Source of the DNA: Cyanobacteria bacterium Co-bin13
Lineage (GTDB): Bacteria > Cyanobacteriota > Cyanobacteriia > Phormidesmidales > Phormidesmidaceae
Direction: 5' to 3'
NCBI GenBank assembly: GCA_014534385.1
Contig: JACVRP010000071.1
Span: 1-11,444 of the forward strand
DNA length: 11,444 nucleotides
A model generated the notes under the pieces. The model was given only the letters and a program-made list of their open reading frames with translations. It made no database searches and was not told the origin of the DNA. Below are positions 5,448 through 11,444 of this stretch, one piece after another. The translations under genes were made by a program, and so were the position numbers. The stretch's first letter is position 1; the number at the start of each line of letters is the position of its first letter.

Positions 5448-6794
5448 CTAAATTCCCATCATTTGGTTGACAAAGTTTGTATAGACGTTTCCTTTGAGGA
5501 AATCCTGATTTTCCAAAACCTTTTGATGAAAGGTAATGGTAGTGGGAACGCCGGTAATGGCGCATTCCCTCAGGGCCCGTTTCATGCGTCTGATGGCGGT
5601 TGGCCGATCGGGGCCCCAAACAATGAGTTTGCCCACTAGGGAATCGTAGTAGGGCGGGATTTCGTAGTCGGTGTAGACGTGGGAGTCAATGCGAACGCCC
5701 ATGCCGCCGGGAGCCAGGTAGCCGCTGATGCGGCCTGGGTTGGGCCGGAAGTTATGGTCGGGGTCTTCGGCGTTGATGCGGCACTCAATAGCGTGGCCCC
5801 GCAGCATGACCTCTTCCTGCTTGAGGGGTAGGGCTTCTCCCTGGGCAATGCGGATTTGCTCAGCCACTAGGTCGATGCCGGTGATCATCTCGGTAACGGG
5901 GTGCTCTACCTGAATCCGGGTGTTCATTTCCATGAAGTAGAAATGGCCGGAGCTATCGAGCAGGAACTCGACTGTGCCTGCCCCGACGTAATCAATAGAT
6001 TTGGCGGCTCGAATGGCAGCATCTCCCATTTTTTGCCGCAGCTCTGGGGTCAGCGCTGGGCTAGGGGCCTCTTCTAGCAGCTTCTGGTGTCGGCGCTGAA
6101 TGGAGCAGTCGCGCTCGCCTAGGTGAATGACGTTGCCGTAGCTGTCTGCCAGAATCTGGAACTCGATGTGCCGGGGTCGCTCGATGAATTTTTCTAGATA
6201 GACGCCGGGGTTGCCAAAGGCGGCTTCGGCTTCTCCTTGAGCGGCCAGAAAGGCTCTGCTCAGTTCACCTTCTTCTCGCACCAGGCGCATACCCCGCCCG
6301 CCGCCGCCAGCGGTGGCTTTGATAATGACGGGAAGGCCGATGTCTTTTGCGATCGCAAACGCCTCTTTTTCGCTGGTCAGCAGGCCGTCGCTACCGGGGA
6401 CGGTGGGCACCCCCACTCGCAGCATGGTTTCCTTCGCTGTGGACTTGTCGCCCATCGCCCGAATGGCCTCGGGGGTAGGGCCAATGAAGGTAATTTTGTG
6501 GTCGGCGCAAATTTCTGCGAACCGAGCGTTTTCGGCCAGAAACCCATAACCCGGATGAATGGCGCTGGCGTTGCGAGTCAGGGCTGCCGCGATGATATTG
6601 GGAATGTTGAGGTAGCTTTTGCTGCTGGGAGCCTCCCCGATGCAAACCGCTTCGTCTGCCAACTGCACGTGCAGGGCGTGCCGATCTACCGTGGAGTGGA
6701 CGGCGACCGTCGCAATTCCCATCTCTTCACAGGTCCGCAGGATGCGTAAGGCAATTTCCCCACGATTGGCAATTAAAACTTTCGAAAAATGCAT
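5448..6794 (-). CDS. accC: acetyl-CoA carboxylase biotin carboxylase subunit AccC
   Basis: A 448-residue protein of the usual AccC length that carboxylates biotin on AccB with ATP and bicarbonate, the first half-reaction of acetyl-CoA carboxylase in fatty-acid synthesis. The N-terminal domain begins KVLIANRGEIALRI (5-18) and contains IHPGYGFLAEN (79-89). The ATP-grasp domain has GDKSTAK (115-121), the glycine-rich TAGGGGRGMR (161-170), ERPRHIEFQ (205-213) and ERDCSIQRRHQKLLEEAPSP (227-246). Expected active-site residues are present: Lys117, Lys159, His209, Lys238, Glu276, Glu289, Asn291, Arg293 and Arg339, each equal to or one off the E. coli number. The C-terminal domain is complete. No BCCP is fused, so this is the separate-subunit bacterial type; accB is not in the window. 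ATG start without a strong Shine-Dalgarno site. Confidence 0.98.
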   Translation of the reverse strand: MHFSKVLIANRGEIALRILRTCEEMGIATVAVHSTVDRHALHVQLADEAVCIGEAPSSKSYLNIPNIIAAALTRNASAIHPGYGFLAENARFAEICADHKITFIGPTPEAIRAMGDKSTAKETMLRVGVPTVPGSDGLLTSEKEAFAIAKDIGLPVIIKATAGGGGRGMRLVREEGELSRAFLAAQGEAEAAFGNPGVYLEKFIERPRHIEFQILADSYGNVIHLGERDCSIQRRHQKLLEEAPSPALTPELRQKMGDAAIRAAKSIDYVGAGTVEFLLDSSGHFYFMEMNTRIQVEHPVTEMITGIDLVAEQIRIAQGEALPLKQEEVMLRGHAIECRINAEDPDHNFRPNPGRISGYLAPGGMGVRIDSHVYTDYEIPPYYDSLVGKLIVWGPDRPTAIRRMKRALRECAITGVPTTITFHQKVLENQDFLKGNVYTNFVNQMMGI

Positions 6795-7051
6795 CGGCTA
6801 GGTTAACAGTCAGAGAGAATTCGGCAAGCGCTTAGGTCAACCTATGCGGGCAGCTCACTGCCGCCACCGGTTAATCTACAAAGCCCACGTTCTGAATCAT
6901 ACGACGGTTGCTCATCCTATCATGCAGTTTGAGCGCAGACGCGCCTGAAAATTAGTCAAACCAAATAGCTCAAATTAGTTCCCGCAAACGAACCTTTTTG
7001 CGGTATTGTTGTAAATCGGAACAGACAGCTTTCCTCGTCAGTTCCTGACCT
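6795..7051. other. divergent intergenic region between accC and tRNA-Leu
   Basis: No gene is visible. It must carry the accC promoter (leftward) and the tRNA promoter (rightward), but I see no pair of boxes good enough to name. A 7-bp inverted repeat CCGCAAA/TTTGCGG (6982-6988 and 6997-7003, 8-nt loop) lies about 50-70 nt before the tRNA and could be an operator or a small hairpin. Confidence 0.4.
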
Positions 7052-7133
7052 GCGGATGTGGTGGAATTGGTAGACACGCACGCTTGAGGGGCGTGTGGCT
7101 AACGCCTTGCGAGTTCGAGTCTCGCCATCCGCA
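7052..7133 (+). tRNA. trnL-GAG: tRNA-Leu (anticodon GAG)
   Basis: A class II tRNA of 82 nt. The acceptor stem is GCGGATG/CATCCGC with discriminator A. The D region contains GTGGAATTGGTAGAC. The anticodon stem CACGC/GCGTG encloses the loop TTGAGGG with anticodon GAG. A long variable arm folds as GGC/GCC around TAAC, and the T arm is GCGAG/CTCGC with loop TTCGAGT. CCA is not encoded, so it is added after transcription. It reads CUC and CUU codons. It has no group I intron; that feature in cyanobacteria belongs to tRNA-Leu(UAA). Confidence 0.98.
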
Positions 7134-7153
7134 TAGATTTTTCCCACTGCAAA

Positions 7154-7201
7154 GCTGAGTTCAGCCAGCCGAATCTGAGAGAGCGGCTGGCTGAACTCAG
7201 C
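7154..7201 (+). terminator. perfect 18-bp hairpin downstream of tRNA-Leu
   Basis: GCTGAGTTCAGCCAGCCG (7154-7171) is the exact reverse complement of 7184-7201, with a purine-rich 12-nt loop AATCTGAGAGAG. It starts 20 nt after the tRNA and ends 46 nt before the lyase start codon. No T-run follows on either strand, so it may end the tRNA transcript, guide 3' processing, or control read-through into the lyase gene. It could also be a small dispersed repeat. Confidence 0.55.
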
Positions 7202-7247
7202 AGGCAATAGTATGATTGAGCTAGAAGATAAACTTTTGTAACACACT

Positions 7248-7853
7248 TTGAGCACTGCCTATCAGCCTGCACCCGATGCCCTCGCCTCTTCCTGGTTTGC
7301 CTTAGAGCCGCTTTGGCAGGGAGGCGAAACCGTGGTTCAAGGAGGGTTGCCCCACGATCAGCTGGCCCCTGCCTGGCAAATGCTGCTGTTGGGCGACGGC
7401 TCCCCCACCCGTCACTTACACCTGCTGACGCGGGAACGCACCGAAGTTGACGTCATTGATATGTCGCTGGTGGGCATGGACCCCGATGGCGCGCCCCACA
7501 TTCTCCGGGCGGTCCCTGGCCCCCGCCTGCGGCGGCAGGTCTGGCTGCGGACAGCCTCGGGGCAGCGGCTAGCCTACGCCACCTCCTGGTGGGAAGCCAG
7601 CCACGTAGATGAGTACTTGCAGAACCGATCCCTGCCGATCTGGGCTAGCCTGGCCCGGCTGCGCACAGAGCTTTATCGCGACGTCCAGGGCCTCCACTAC
7701 GGCCATTGTGAACCGCTAGAAGCCGCCTTTGGCGAGCAAGGCCCCTTCTGGGGTAGGCACTACCTTTTCTGGCATCACGGCAAGCCCCTGACCCTGATTT
7801 ATGAGGTCTTTTCGCCATATTTGACCCGCTATCTGGGGCCGATGCAGGCTTAG
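7248..7853 (+). CDS. chorismate lyase (DUF98 type), 4-hydroxybenzoate synthesis
   Basis: A 201-residue protein resembling the cyanobacterial chorismate pyruvate-lyase family (Synechocystis Sll1797 type). These enzymes convert chorismate to 4-hydroxybenzoate and pyruvate, feeding the plastoquinone head group. The fold is related to UbiC: an arginine strand RLRRQVWLR (93-101) corresponds to the UbiC substrate arginine region, FWGRHYLFW (167-175) to its G-R loop, and LTLIYEVFS (181-189) supplies Glu186, matching the catalytic glutamate in the UbiC LTELF motif. SWW (113-115) and ELYRDV (141-146) are also typical. The start is TTG at 7248, because an in-frame TAA at 7239-7241 rules out a longer form and the next ATG would remove 44 residues. 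A possible -10 TATGAT lies at 7211-7216 with no good -35. The 3' end overlaps the convergent CDF gene by 4 nt. Confidence 0.85.
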   Translation: MSTAYQPAPDALASSWFALEPLWQGGETVVQGGLPHDQLAPAWQMLLLGDGSPTRHLHLLTRERTEVDVIDMSLVGMDPDGAPHILRAVPGPRLRRQVWLRTASGQRLAYATSWWEASHVDEYLQNRSLPIWASLARLRTELYRDVQGLHYGHCEPLEAAFGEQGPFWGRHYLFWHHGKPLTLIYEVFSPYLTRYLGPMQA

Positions 7854-8809
7854 TTCCAATCTGCCTCGTGGGGATACCCCGGAGTATCCAAGGAGCTGGG
7901 CATGGCTGTGAAGTGATTGGGGTATGACTGGGTTTCTTCCACCCAAATTTGCGTTCTTAAGGGGCCGTAACGTTGGCGTAGGGCGGCTTCTATCTGCTCG
8001 CCGATCTGGTCGGCTGAGTCCATAAATTCGGGGTGAAGGGCCAGGTGCAGCTCAATCCACACCTGACGCCCGACCATGCCTCGGGAGCGGATGCGGATGC
8101 AGCGGGTGACGCCTTCGACCTGAGTTGCGGTGTGGGCAATGGCTTCTGGGGCGATGGCGGTCGGCTGGAGCAGCATGGGCAGTTGGGCGTTGAGAACGCG
8201 CCACAGACTGCGCGGCAGGAGTGCTAGCAGCGCGATCGCAAATACGGGATCTAGCCATTGCTGGTCTTGCCAGATGGCGAGCAGTACGGCCACCATGACT
8301 AGACTTAGCCAGGCATCTTGTAGGAAGTGCTGCGTATTGAGGCGCAGCGACAGGCTGTTGATGGTGCGGGCCTGGTACCCCGAATAGATACCCAGGGCCA
8401 CGGTGAGGATGACCATGACGGCTGTAAACTGCACGACCTGGGGTTCCAAGCTGGCTGGAAGGGCAGTACGGCTGCCGGTCATAACGCCATAGACCTGGCG
8501 CAGCGCTACCCACAGCAGGCTGACTCCGGTAAAGCCAAGAAAGCCGGTCAGCATGAGCGTCATGCCGACCTCTAGCCGACCGTGGCCCCACACCTCTCGA
8601 CCCAGGGGGCGATGGGGGGATGCGATCGCAATCAGGCTGAGCAGCGTGCTAAAGCCGTCTACCAATGTGTGCAGCGACTCGGCCAGCAGCGTCAGCGACT
8701 GGCTAGCCCACCCGGCACTGGCTTCTACCGTTAGGGTCAGCAGTACTGCCCAGAGGGTAGTCAGCAGCAGTCGATAGGTAATCTGGCGTGGATGGGCGCT
8801 CTGGTTCAT
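7850..8809 (-). CDS. CDF-family divalent metal cation transporter
   Basis: A 319-residue cation diffusion facilitator, exporting Zn2+ or similar divalent ions by proton antiport. Six helices are visible at about 11-31, 37-61, 79-101, 128-144, 163-179 and 186-199, followed by a cytoplasmic C-terminal domain (about 211-295) of the ferredoxin-like type. Transport-site residues are intact: His47-xxx-Asp51 in helix 2 (SLHTLVD) and His161-xxx-Asp165 in helix 5 (HFLQD); two HxxxD sites are usual in zinc-type members. The loop motif WGHGRLE (74-80) is a family signature. The tail after about 297 is extra and carries His and Glu residues. ATG start. It converges on and overlaps the chorismate lyase by 4 nt, and is divergent from the HAD gene. 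The metal cannot be fixed from sequence alone. Confidence 0.92.
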   Translation of the reverse strand: MNQSAHPRQITYRLLLTTLWAVLLTLTVEASAGWASQSLTLLAESLHTLVDGFSTLLSLIAIASPHRPLGREVWGHGRLEVGMTLMLTGFLGFTGVSLLWVALRQVYGVMTGSRTALPASLEPQVVQFTAVMVILTVALGIYSGYQARTINSLSLRLNTQHFLQDAWLSLVMVAVLLAIWQDQQWLDPVFAIALLALLPRSLWRVLNAQLPMLLQPTAIAPEAIAHTATQVEGVTRCIRIRSRGMVGRQVWIELHLALHPEFMDSADQIGEQIEAALRQRYGPLRTQIWVEETQSYPNHFTAMPSSLDTPGYPHEADWN

Positions 8810-8906
8810 AGAGCGGGCTTTGAATCTAGTGAGTTTGGTGAGTGCGCCTACAAGTGCTCAAGTCTACCCCCGATGGGCCAAATTGTCCCCAGTTGCCCCC
8901 AATCCC

Positions 8907-8926
8907 TTGACAAATCTGGAGATAAT
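8907..8926 (+). promoter_or_regulatory. promoter-like boxes before the HAD phosphatase
   Basis: A perfect TTGACA (8907-8912) and a GATAAT (8921-8926, five of six) lie upstream of the gene but only 8 nt apart, too close to work together as ordinary -35 and -10 elements. GATAAT with an activator is the likelier core; the implied start would be near 8933, giving a leader of about 27 nt. Confidence 0.3.
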
Positions 8927-8959
8927 GGAGAGCGTGACAGGCCTGAGGGAAAAAAACGT

Positions 8960-9793
8960 ATGACCGCTGATATTCGACTGCTGGTACTCGATATTGACGG
9001 CACCTTGGCCGGACACTCCAATTTGATTACTGATCGCGTGCTGGAGCGGGTGCGGGCGGTGCAGGCGCGGGGGATAGAGGTTGCGATCGCAACTGGGCGC
9101 ATGTACCGATCGGCGCTGCGGTTTCATCAGGTGGTTGAGTCTACCCTGCCGCTGATGGCGTACCAAGGTGCTTTTATCAAAGATCCCCGCACCCAAAAGC
9201 TGCTGCGCCACAGCCCCCTGCCCCGCAACCTGGCCCTGGAGATTTTGACCCACTTGGCTCCTCTAGAGGCCCAAAGTGCCCTCTCCATTCATCTCTATAT
9301 TGACGATGCGCTTCATGTGAGAGCCGTTATTGACGATACCGTTGCCTATGCGGCTCGCTCTGGCGTAGAGCCGCTGGTCGTGGGAGATCTGCATCGGCTG
9401 CTGCACCAGAACGGCACCCTGGAAACCACGAAGCTGCTGGCCCTCAGTCGCGATACGGCGCTGATTGCCGATCTGCTGTCTAAGCTGGGGCAGCAGTACG
9501 CGCCGGAGGAAGTGTACCTGACTCGCTCCGTCGATACGTTTTTTGAAGCAACTCATCCCCACGCCAATAAGGGCGCTGCTGTCCGGTACTTGGCAGAGGA
9601 ACTGCTCGATCTCAAACCCGATCAGGTGATGACCGTCGGCGACAACTTCAACGACCTAGAGATGATCCGGTACGCAGGCATTGGGGTGGCGATGGGAGAT
9701 GCGCCCCAAGCTGTGAAAGACGCCGCTGACTGGGTAGCTCCCAGCGTTGAGGTCGATGGTGTGGCCGATGCGATTGAGCAGTTCCTGCTCTGA
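8960..9793 (+). CDS. Cof-type HAD-superfamily phosphatase
   Basis: A 277-residue hydrolase of the Cof/type IIB HAD group, which dephosphorylates sugar phosphates, FMN or similar small molecules. The four motifs are complete: motif I DIDGTL (11-16, nucleophile Asp11 and acid/base Asp13), motif II ATGR (44-47), motif III Lys204 (HANKGAAVRYL) and motif IV GDNFNDLEM (227-235, Asp228 and Asp232 for Mg2+). The C2 cap domain lies between motifs II and III (about 75-195). The ATG at 8960 is chosen over an in-frame ATG at 8792. The longer form would add 56 non-conserved residues, run into the CDF start region and cover the promoter-like boxes, whereas GAGGGA at 8945-8950 serves 8960. Substrate unknown; the gene ends 18 nt before a convergent small gene. 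Confidence 0.92.
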   Translation: MTADIRLLVLDIDGTLAGHSNLITDRVLERVRAVQARGIEVAIATGRMYRSALRFHQVVESTLPLMAYQGAFIKDPRTQKLLRHSPLPRNLALEILTHLAPLEAQSALSIHLYIDDALHVRAVIDDTVAYAARSGVEPLVVGDLHRLLHQNGTLETTKLLALSRDTALIADLLSKLGQQYAPEEVYLTRSVDTFFEATHPHANKGAAVRYLAEELLDLKPDQVMTVGDNFNDLEMIRYAGIGVAMGDAPQAVKDAADWVAPSVEVDGVADAIEQFLL

Positions 9794-9811
9794 GGCCCTG
9801 CGCTAAGGCAC

Positions 9812-10078
9812 TTAGGGGCCCCAATCTAAAGACTCGTCTTCGCCGCCGGTCCAAAAGGTCATCCAGTCTTCCTCGGCTAGCCGCTGGCGGGCCTGTAGAG
9901 GCATCCAGCTAGCAGGGTAAAACCAGTCTTTTGTCTGCAGCCGTTGCTCTGGTGTGGCTTCTTCAAAGTCTCGGCAGGCGCTGCTTTCTGGCCCCGTTGG
10001 ATGAAGAGCGCAGACTAAATAGGGGTTGTGGGCGTAGAAGCAGCAGCGATCGCAGCTAGACACAGGCAGTATGTTCAT
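9812..10078 (-). CDS. small Cys- and Trp-rich protein of unknown function
   Basis: An 88-residue soluble protein. The N-terminal half has Cys9, Cys12, Cys13, Cys23 and Cys35; spacing of four of them (C-x2-C-x10-C-x11-C) suggests a small zinc or iron-sulphur site. The segment CCFYAHNPYLVCALHPTGP has the look of a conserved cyanobacterial hypothetical family, but I cannot name it. The C-terminal half is Trp- and acid-rich (DWFYPASWMPL, DWMTFW, ending DWGP), which may form an interaction surface. There are no membrane segments and no signal peptide. ATG start with no good Shine-Dalgarno site; a TATATT on the minus strand about 40 nt upstream is a possible -10. It converges with the HAD phosphatase and precedes, on the minus strand, nothing closer than the esterase 124 nt upstream. 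Confidence 0.7.
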   Translation of the reverse strand: MNILPVSSCDRCCFYAHNPYLVCALHPTGPESSACRDFEEATPEQRLQTKDWFYPASWMPLQARQRLAEEDWMTFWTGGEDESLDWGP

Positions 10079-10202
10079 CCAGGATGAGCATCAGGGCTGG
10101 TTGTTAGCAATATACCTTGAATGACCCGGAGGAAACAGCCACTCAGCTGACAGAATAGAGCGTCGTATCTGCAGCCGCATGATCAGCCGTGTATTGCTTG
10201 CG

Positions 10203-11138
10203 TTAATACCCAAAGCGAAGCCGGAGGTAGGCGGCAACCTCTGCGATCGCAGCTCTACCAGAGGCAATCACGCCACCTAGCTGAAAGAATCCGTGCAGCA
10301 CGCCAGGATAGCGGGTGTGGGTGACAAGACAGCCCGCCTCCCGCAGCCGTTGAGCATAGGCTTCCCCCTCGTCTCGCTGAGGATCAAGTTCTGCCGTGAT
10401 GATCAGAGCAGGCGGCAAACCCGACACATCTGGGGCCAGCAAAGGTGAGGCGTAGGGCTGTTTTTGTTCGTCAGGGTCAGTAACGTACAGAGCCATCTGG
10501 GCTACAAACTTCTCGCGCGGACCCTGGGGATGTAAAAAGTCGAACTCGTGCCAGGAGGGCGTGTCGCTGGCCAAATCGGTATTGGGGTAAACGAGGATTT
10601 GGGCAACCGGCTGGCTAGCCTTGCGGTCTTGGCACATCAGGCAGACAACCGCAGCCAGCAGTCCCCCCGCACTATCTCCTCCAACCGCCACCTTAGCGCC
10701 CTCTAGACCTAGCTTCTCAGCCTGCTGAATCACCCACTGAAATGCAGCAAAACAGTCTTCTGGCGCAGCGGGGTAAGGAAACTCCGGCGCGAGCCGGTAC
10801 CCAGCAGCGACGACAGCACAGCCACCGCTATTCGCCAGCGCTCGCAGCTGGCGATCGTGCGTATCAAAGCCGCCGCTAACAAAACCGCCCCCATGAAAGT
10901 ACACGAGGGCCGGTAGCAGACCGTCGCCCTCTGTGTAAGGCTTGTACAGCCGCAGCGGTACAGCCGGTGTTACCGAATCGGCAGCGTACTCTTTGACGAC
11001 TGCATCTTCAACGGCTCCAGCCAGCGAAATGATCTGCCGATACCCCTGACGGGACAACTGAATAGGATCAGCATCGGGAGGTGGAGGCGTGGCCTGTGCC
11101 TGCATCTGCTGGGTCAGGGCGCGGGTATCCTCCGTCAT
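10203..11138 (-). CDS. alpha/beta hydrolase, hormone-sensitive-lipase-type esterase
   Basis: A 311-residue carboxylesterase of the HSL (bacterial family IV) group, which hydrolyses short or medium acyl esters. The oxyanion-hole motif HGGG is at 82-85 (YFHGGGFVSGG). The nucleophile elbow GDSAGG (154-159) gives Ser156. The family strand ending ELDPQRDEGEAYA (250-262) supplies Asp252, and VLHGFFQL (280-287) supplies His282, completing the triad. YRLAPEFPYPAAPEDC (114-129) is another HSL signature. The N-terminal 45 residues form the usual cap. There is no signal peptide, so it is probably cytoplasmic. The natural substrate is unknown. ATG start; a GAGGA lies 12 nt before it, rather far. A TACAAT (11205-11210, minus strand) could be a distant -10 without a clear -35. 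Confidence 0.93.
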   Translation of the reverse strand: MTEDTRALTQQMQAQATPPPPDADPIQLSRQGYRQIISLAGAVEDAVVKEYAADSVTPAVPLRLYKPYTEGDGLLPALVYFHGGGFVSGGFDTHDRQLRALANSGGCAVVAAGYRLAPEFPYPAAPEDCFAAFQWVIQQAEKLGLEGAKVAVGGDSAGGLLAAVVCLMCQDRKASQPVAQILVYPNTDLASDTPSWHEFDFLHPQGPREKFVAQMALYVTDPDEQKQPYASPLLAPDVSGLPPALIITAELDPQRDEGEAYAQRLREAGCLVTHTRYPGVLHGFFQLGGVIASGRAAIAEVAAYLRLRFGY

Positions 11139-11312
11139 TCTGCGAAGATATCCTCTTTCATAGAATCCGTTTCATCCCCTCTTGACCTGCTTCAAGCCCC
11201 CATAATTGTATTGAGGCGATGCCAGATCAGCTTGAAGATTCTTGCTATTTGTCAGCGATTCTCCTTTCCACTAAACGAATCATCACCAGAATTAAGTAGA
11301 TCGCCCTAATTA
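11139..11312. other. AT-richer region upstream of the esterase
   Basis: No gene is visible. It separates the esterase start from the repeat mosaic at the right edge. A minus-strand TACAAT at 11205-11210 is the only promoter-like box worth noting, and CTTCAAGC (11190-11197) and GCTTGAAG (11230-11237) form a loosely spaced inverted repeat. Confidence 0.4.
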
Positions 11313-11444
11313 GTCATTGCGAGCGAAGCGCATAGCCCAAGGGGCATTCAAGAAAAGCGAAGCCCTAGCGCAGCCATACCCGTTAGGGTTATTGCCCGAA
11401 GGGCTATAGCAATCCCTGTAAAGCGGCTACCACAAGGAGATTGC
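11313..11444. repeat. mosaic of dispersed palindromic repeats, cut by the window edge
   Basis: It opens with GTCATTGCGAGCGAAGCG (11313-11330), the outer arm of a repeat seen between genes in many bacteria, and later shows AGCAATCCC and a final GGAGATTGC that belong to the same family. Between these lie small hairpins with CCC/GGG arms: GCCCAAGGGGC (11335-11345), CCCTA/TAGGG (11363-11367 and 11384-11388) and GCCCGAAGGGC (11394-11404), plus ATAGCCC pairing with GGGCTAT. This suggests short GCGAAGC-type palindromes inserted into, or grown within, the larger element. It continues beyond the window. Confidence 0.7.

Larger units (their letters stand above)
1806..10250. repeat. nine HIP1 palindromes GCGATCGC (scattered)
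   Basis: Perfect copies start at 1806, 1917, 2669, 6349, 8232, 8622, 9083, 10046 and 10243. All nine lie inside protein genes. About 0.17 copies would be expected in random sequence of this length. HIP1 enrichment is a hallmark of many cyanobacterial genomes. The range given spans the set and is not one continuous element. Confidence 0.95.

Noticed and set aside
6237..6749. 170-residue plus-strand frame opposite accC
   Set aside because: It is wholly antisense to a conserved enzyme gene and its composition reflects the reverse of accC codons. AccC accounts for the sequence fully.
7052..7133. Possible group I intron in tRNA-Leu
   Set aside because: The tRNA folds completely in 82 nt with no insertion, and its anticodon is GAG, not the UAA type that carries the intron in cyanobacteria.
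8052..8591. 179-residue minus-strand frame inside the CDF transporter gene
   Set aside because: It is a shifted frame of the transporter gene rich in Arg, Pro, His and Gly, typical of GC-rich shadows, whereas the transporter frame has all family motifs.
8792..8959. 56-residue N-terminal extension of the HAD phosphatase from an upstream ATG
   Set aside because: The extension has no family similarity, contains scattered Cys and Pro, overlaps the CDF start region and would cover promoter-like boxes; the ATG at 8960 has a ribosome binding site and starts just before motif I, as in the family.
11313..11444. CRISPR array or insertion-sequence end
   Set aside because: The repeated words are palindromic, unevenly spaced and of different lengths, with no regular spacers. 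No transposase or inverted terminal repeat with target duplication is visible.

Overview
The window is a piece of cyanobacterial chromosome. Photosystem II psbX, a Ycf66-family gene, a YggT/Ycf19-family gene and a plastoquinone-type chorismate lyase all point there, and so do nine perfect copies of the HIP1 palindrome GCGATCGC in 11.4 kb, where about 0.17 would be expected by chance. GTG and TTG starts, weak Shine-Dalgarno sites and GC-rich dispersed palindromes between genes fit a filamentous or Leptolyngbya-like lineage. That finer placement is inference.

Layout. Bases 1-430 hold the tail of an unrecognised membrane protein and a 69-residue two-helix membrane protein. Bases 741-2780 encode an EF-G-like GTPase of the divergent EF-G-2 type, whose G3 motif lacks the usual histidine. 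Bases 2781-3110 are a hairpin-rich gap between convergent genes, with a C6/G6 dispersed palindrome. On the minus strand from 6794 to 3111 lie accC, psbX, ycf66 and a small membrane protein; yggT runs the other way between accC and psbX. Terminators with C(UUCG)G loops follow psbX and ycf66. The one after ycf66 sits only 25 nt before the next start codon, so it may also act as an attenuator.

From 7052 come tRNA-Leu(GAG), a perfect 18-bp hairpin, and a chorismate lyase with a TTG start. The lyase overlaps the convergent CDF metal transporter by 4 nt. A Cof-type HAD phosphatase, a small Cys/Trp-rich protein and an HSL-type esterase follow. The right edge (11313-11444) is a mosaic of dispersed palindromic repeats that continues past the window.

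Functionally this is mostly housekeeping: fatty-acid initiation (AccC), thylakoid membrane proteins (PsbX, Ycf66, YggT), quinone precursor supply (chorismate lyase), translation (EF-G-like protein, tRNA-Leu) and metal export. I found no insertion sequence, CRISPR array, toxin-antitoxin pair, defence island or phage module, and no clear evidence of a new multi-gene system. The items most worth a second look are the EF-G-like GTPase centre, the tRNA-hairpin-lyase arrangement, the terminator inside the ycf66 3' region, the strict tyrosine pentad repeat in Ycf66, and the nested repeat at the right edge.
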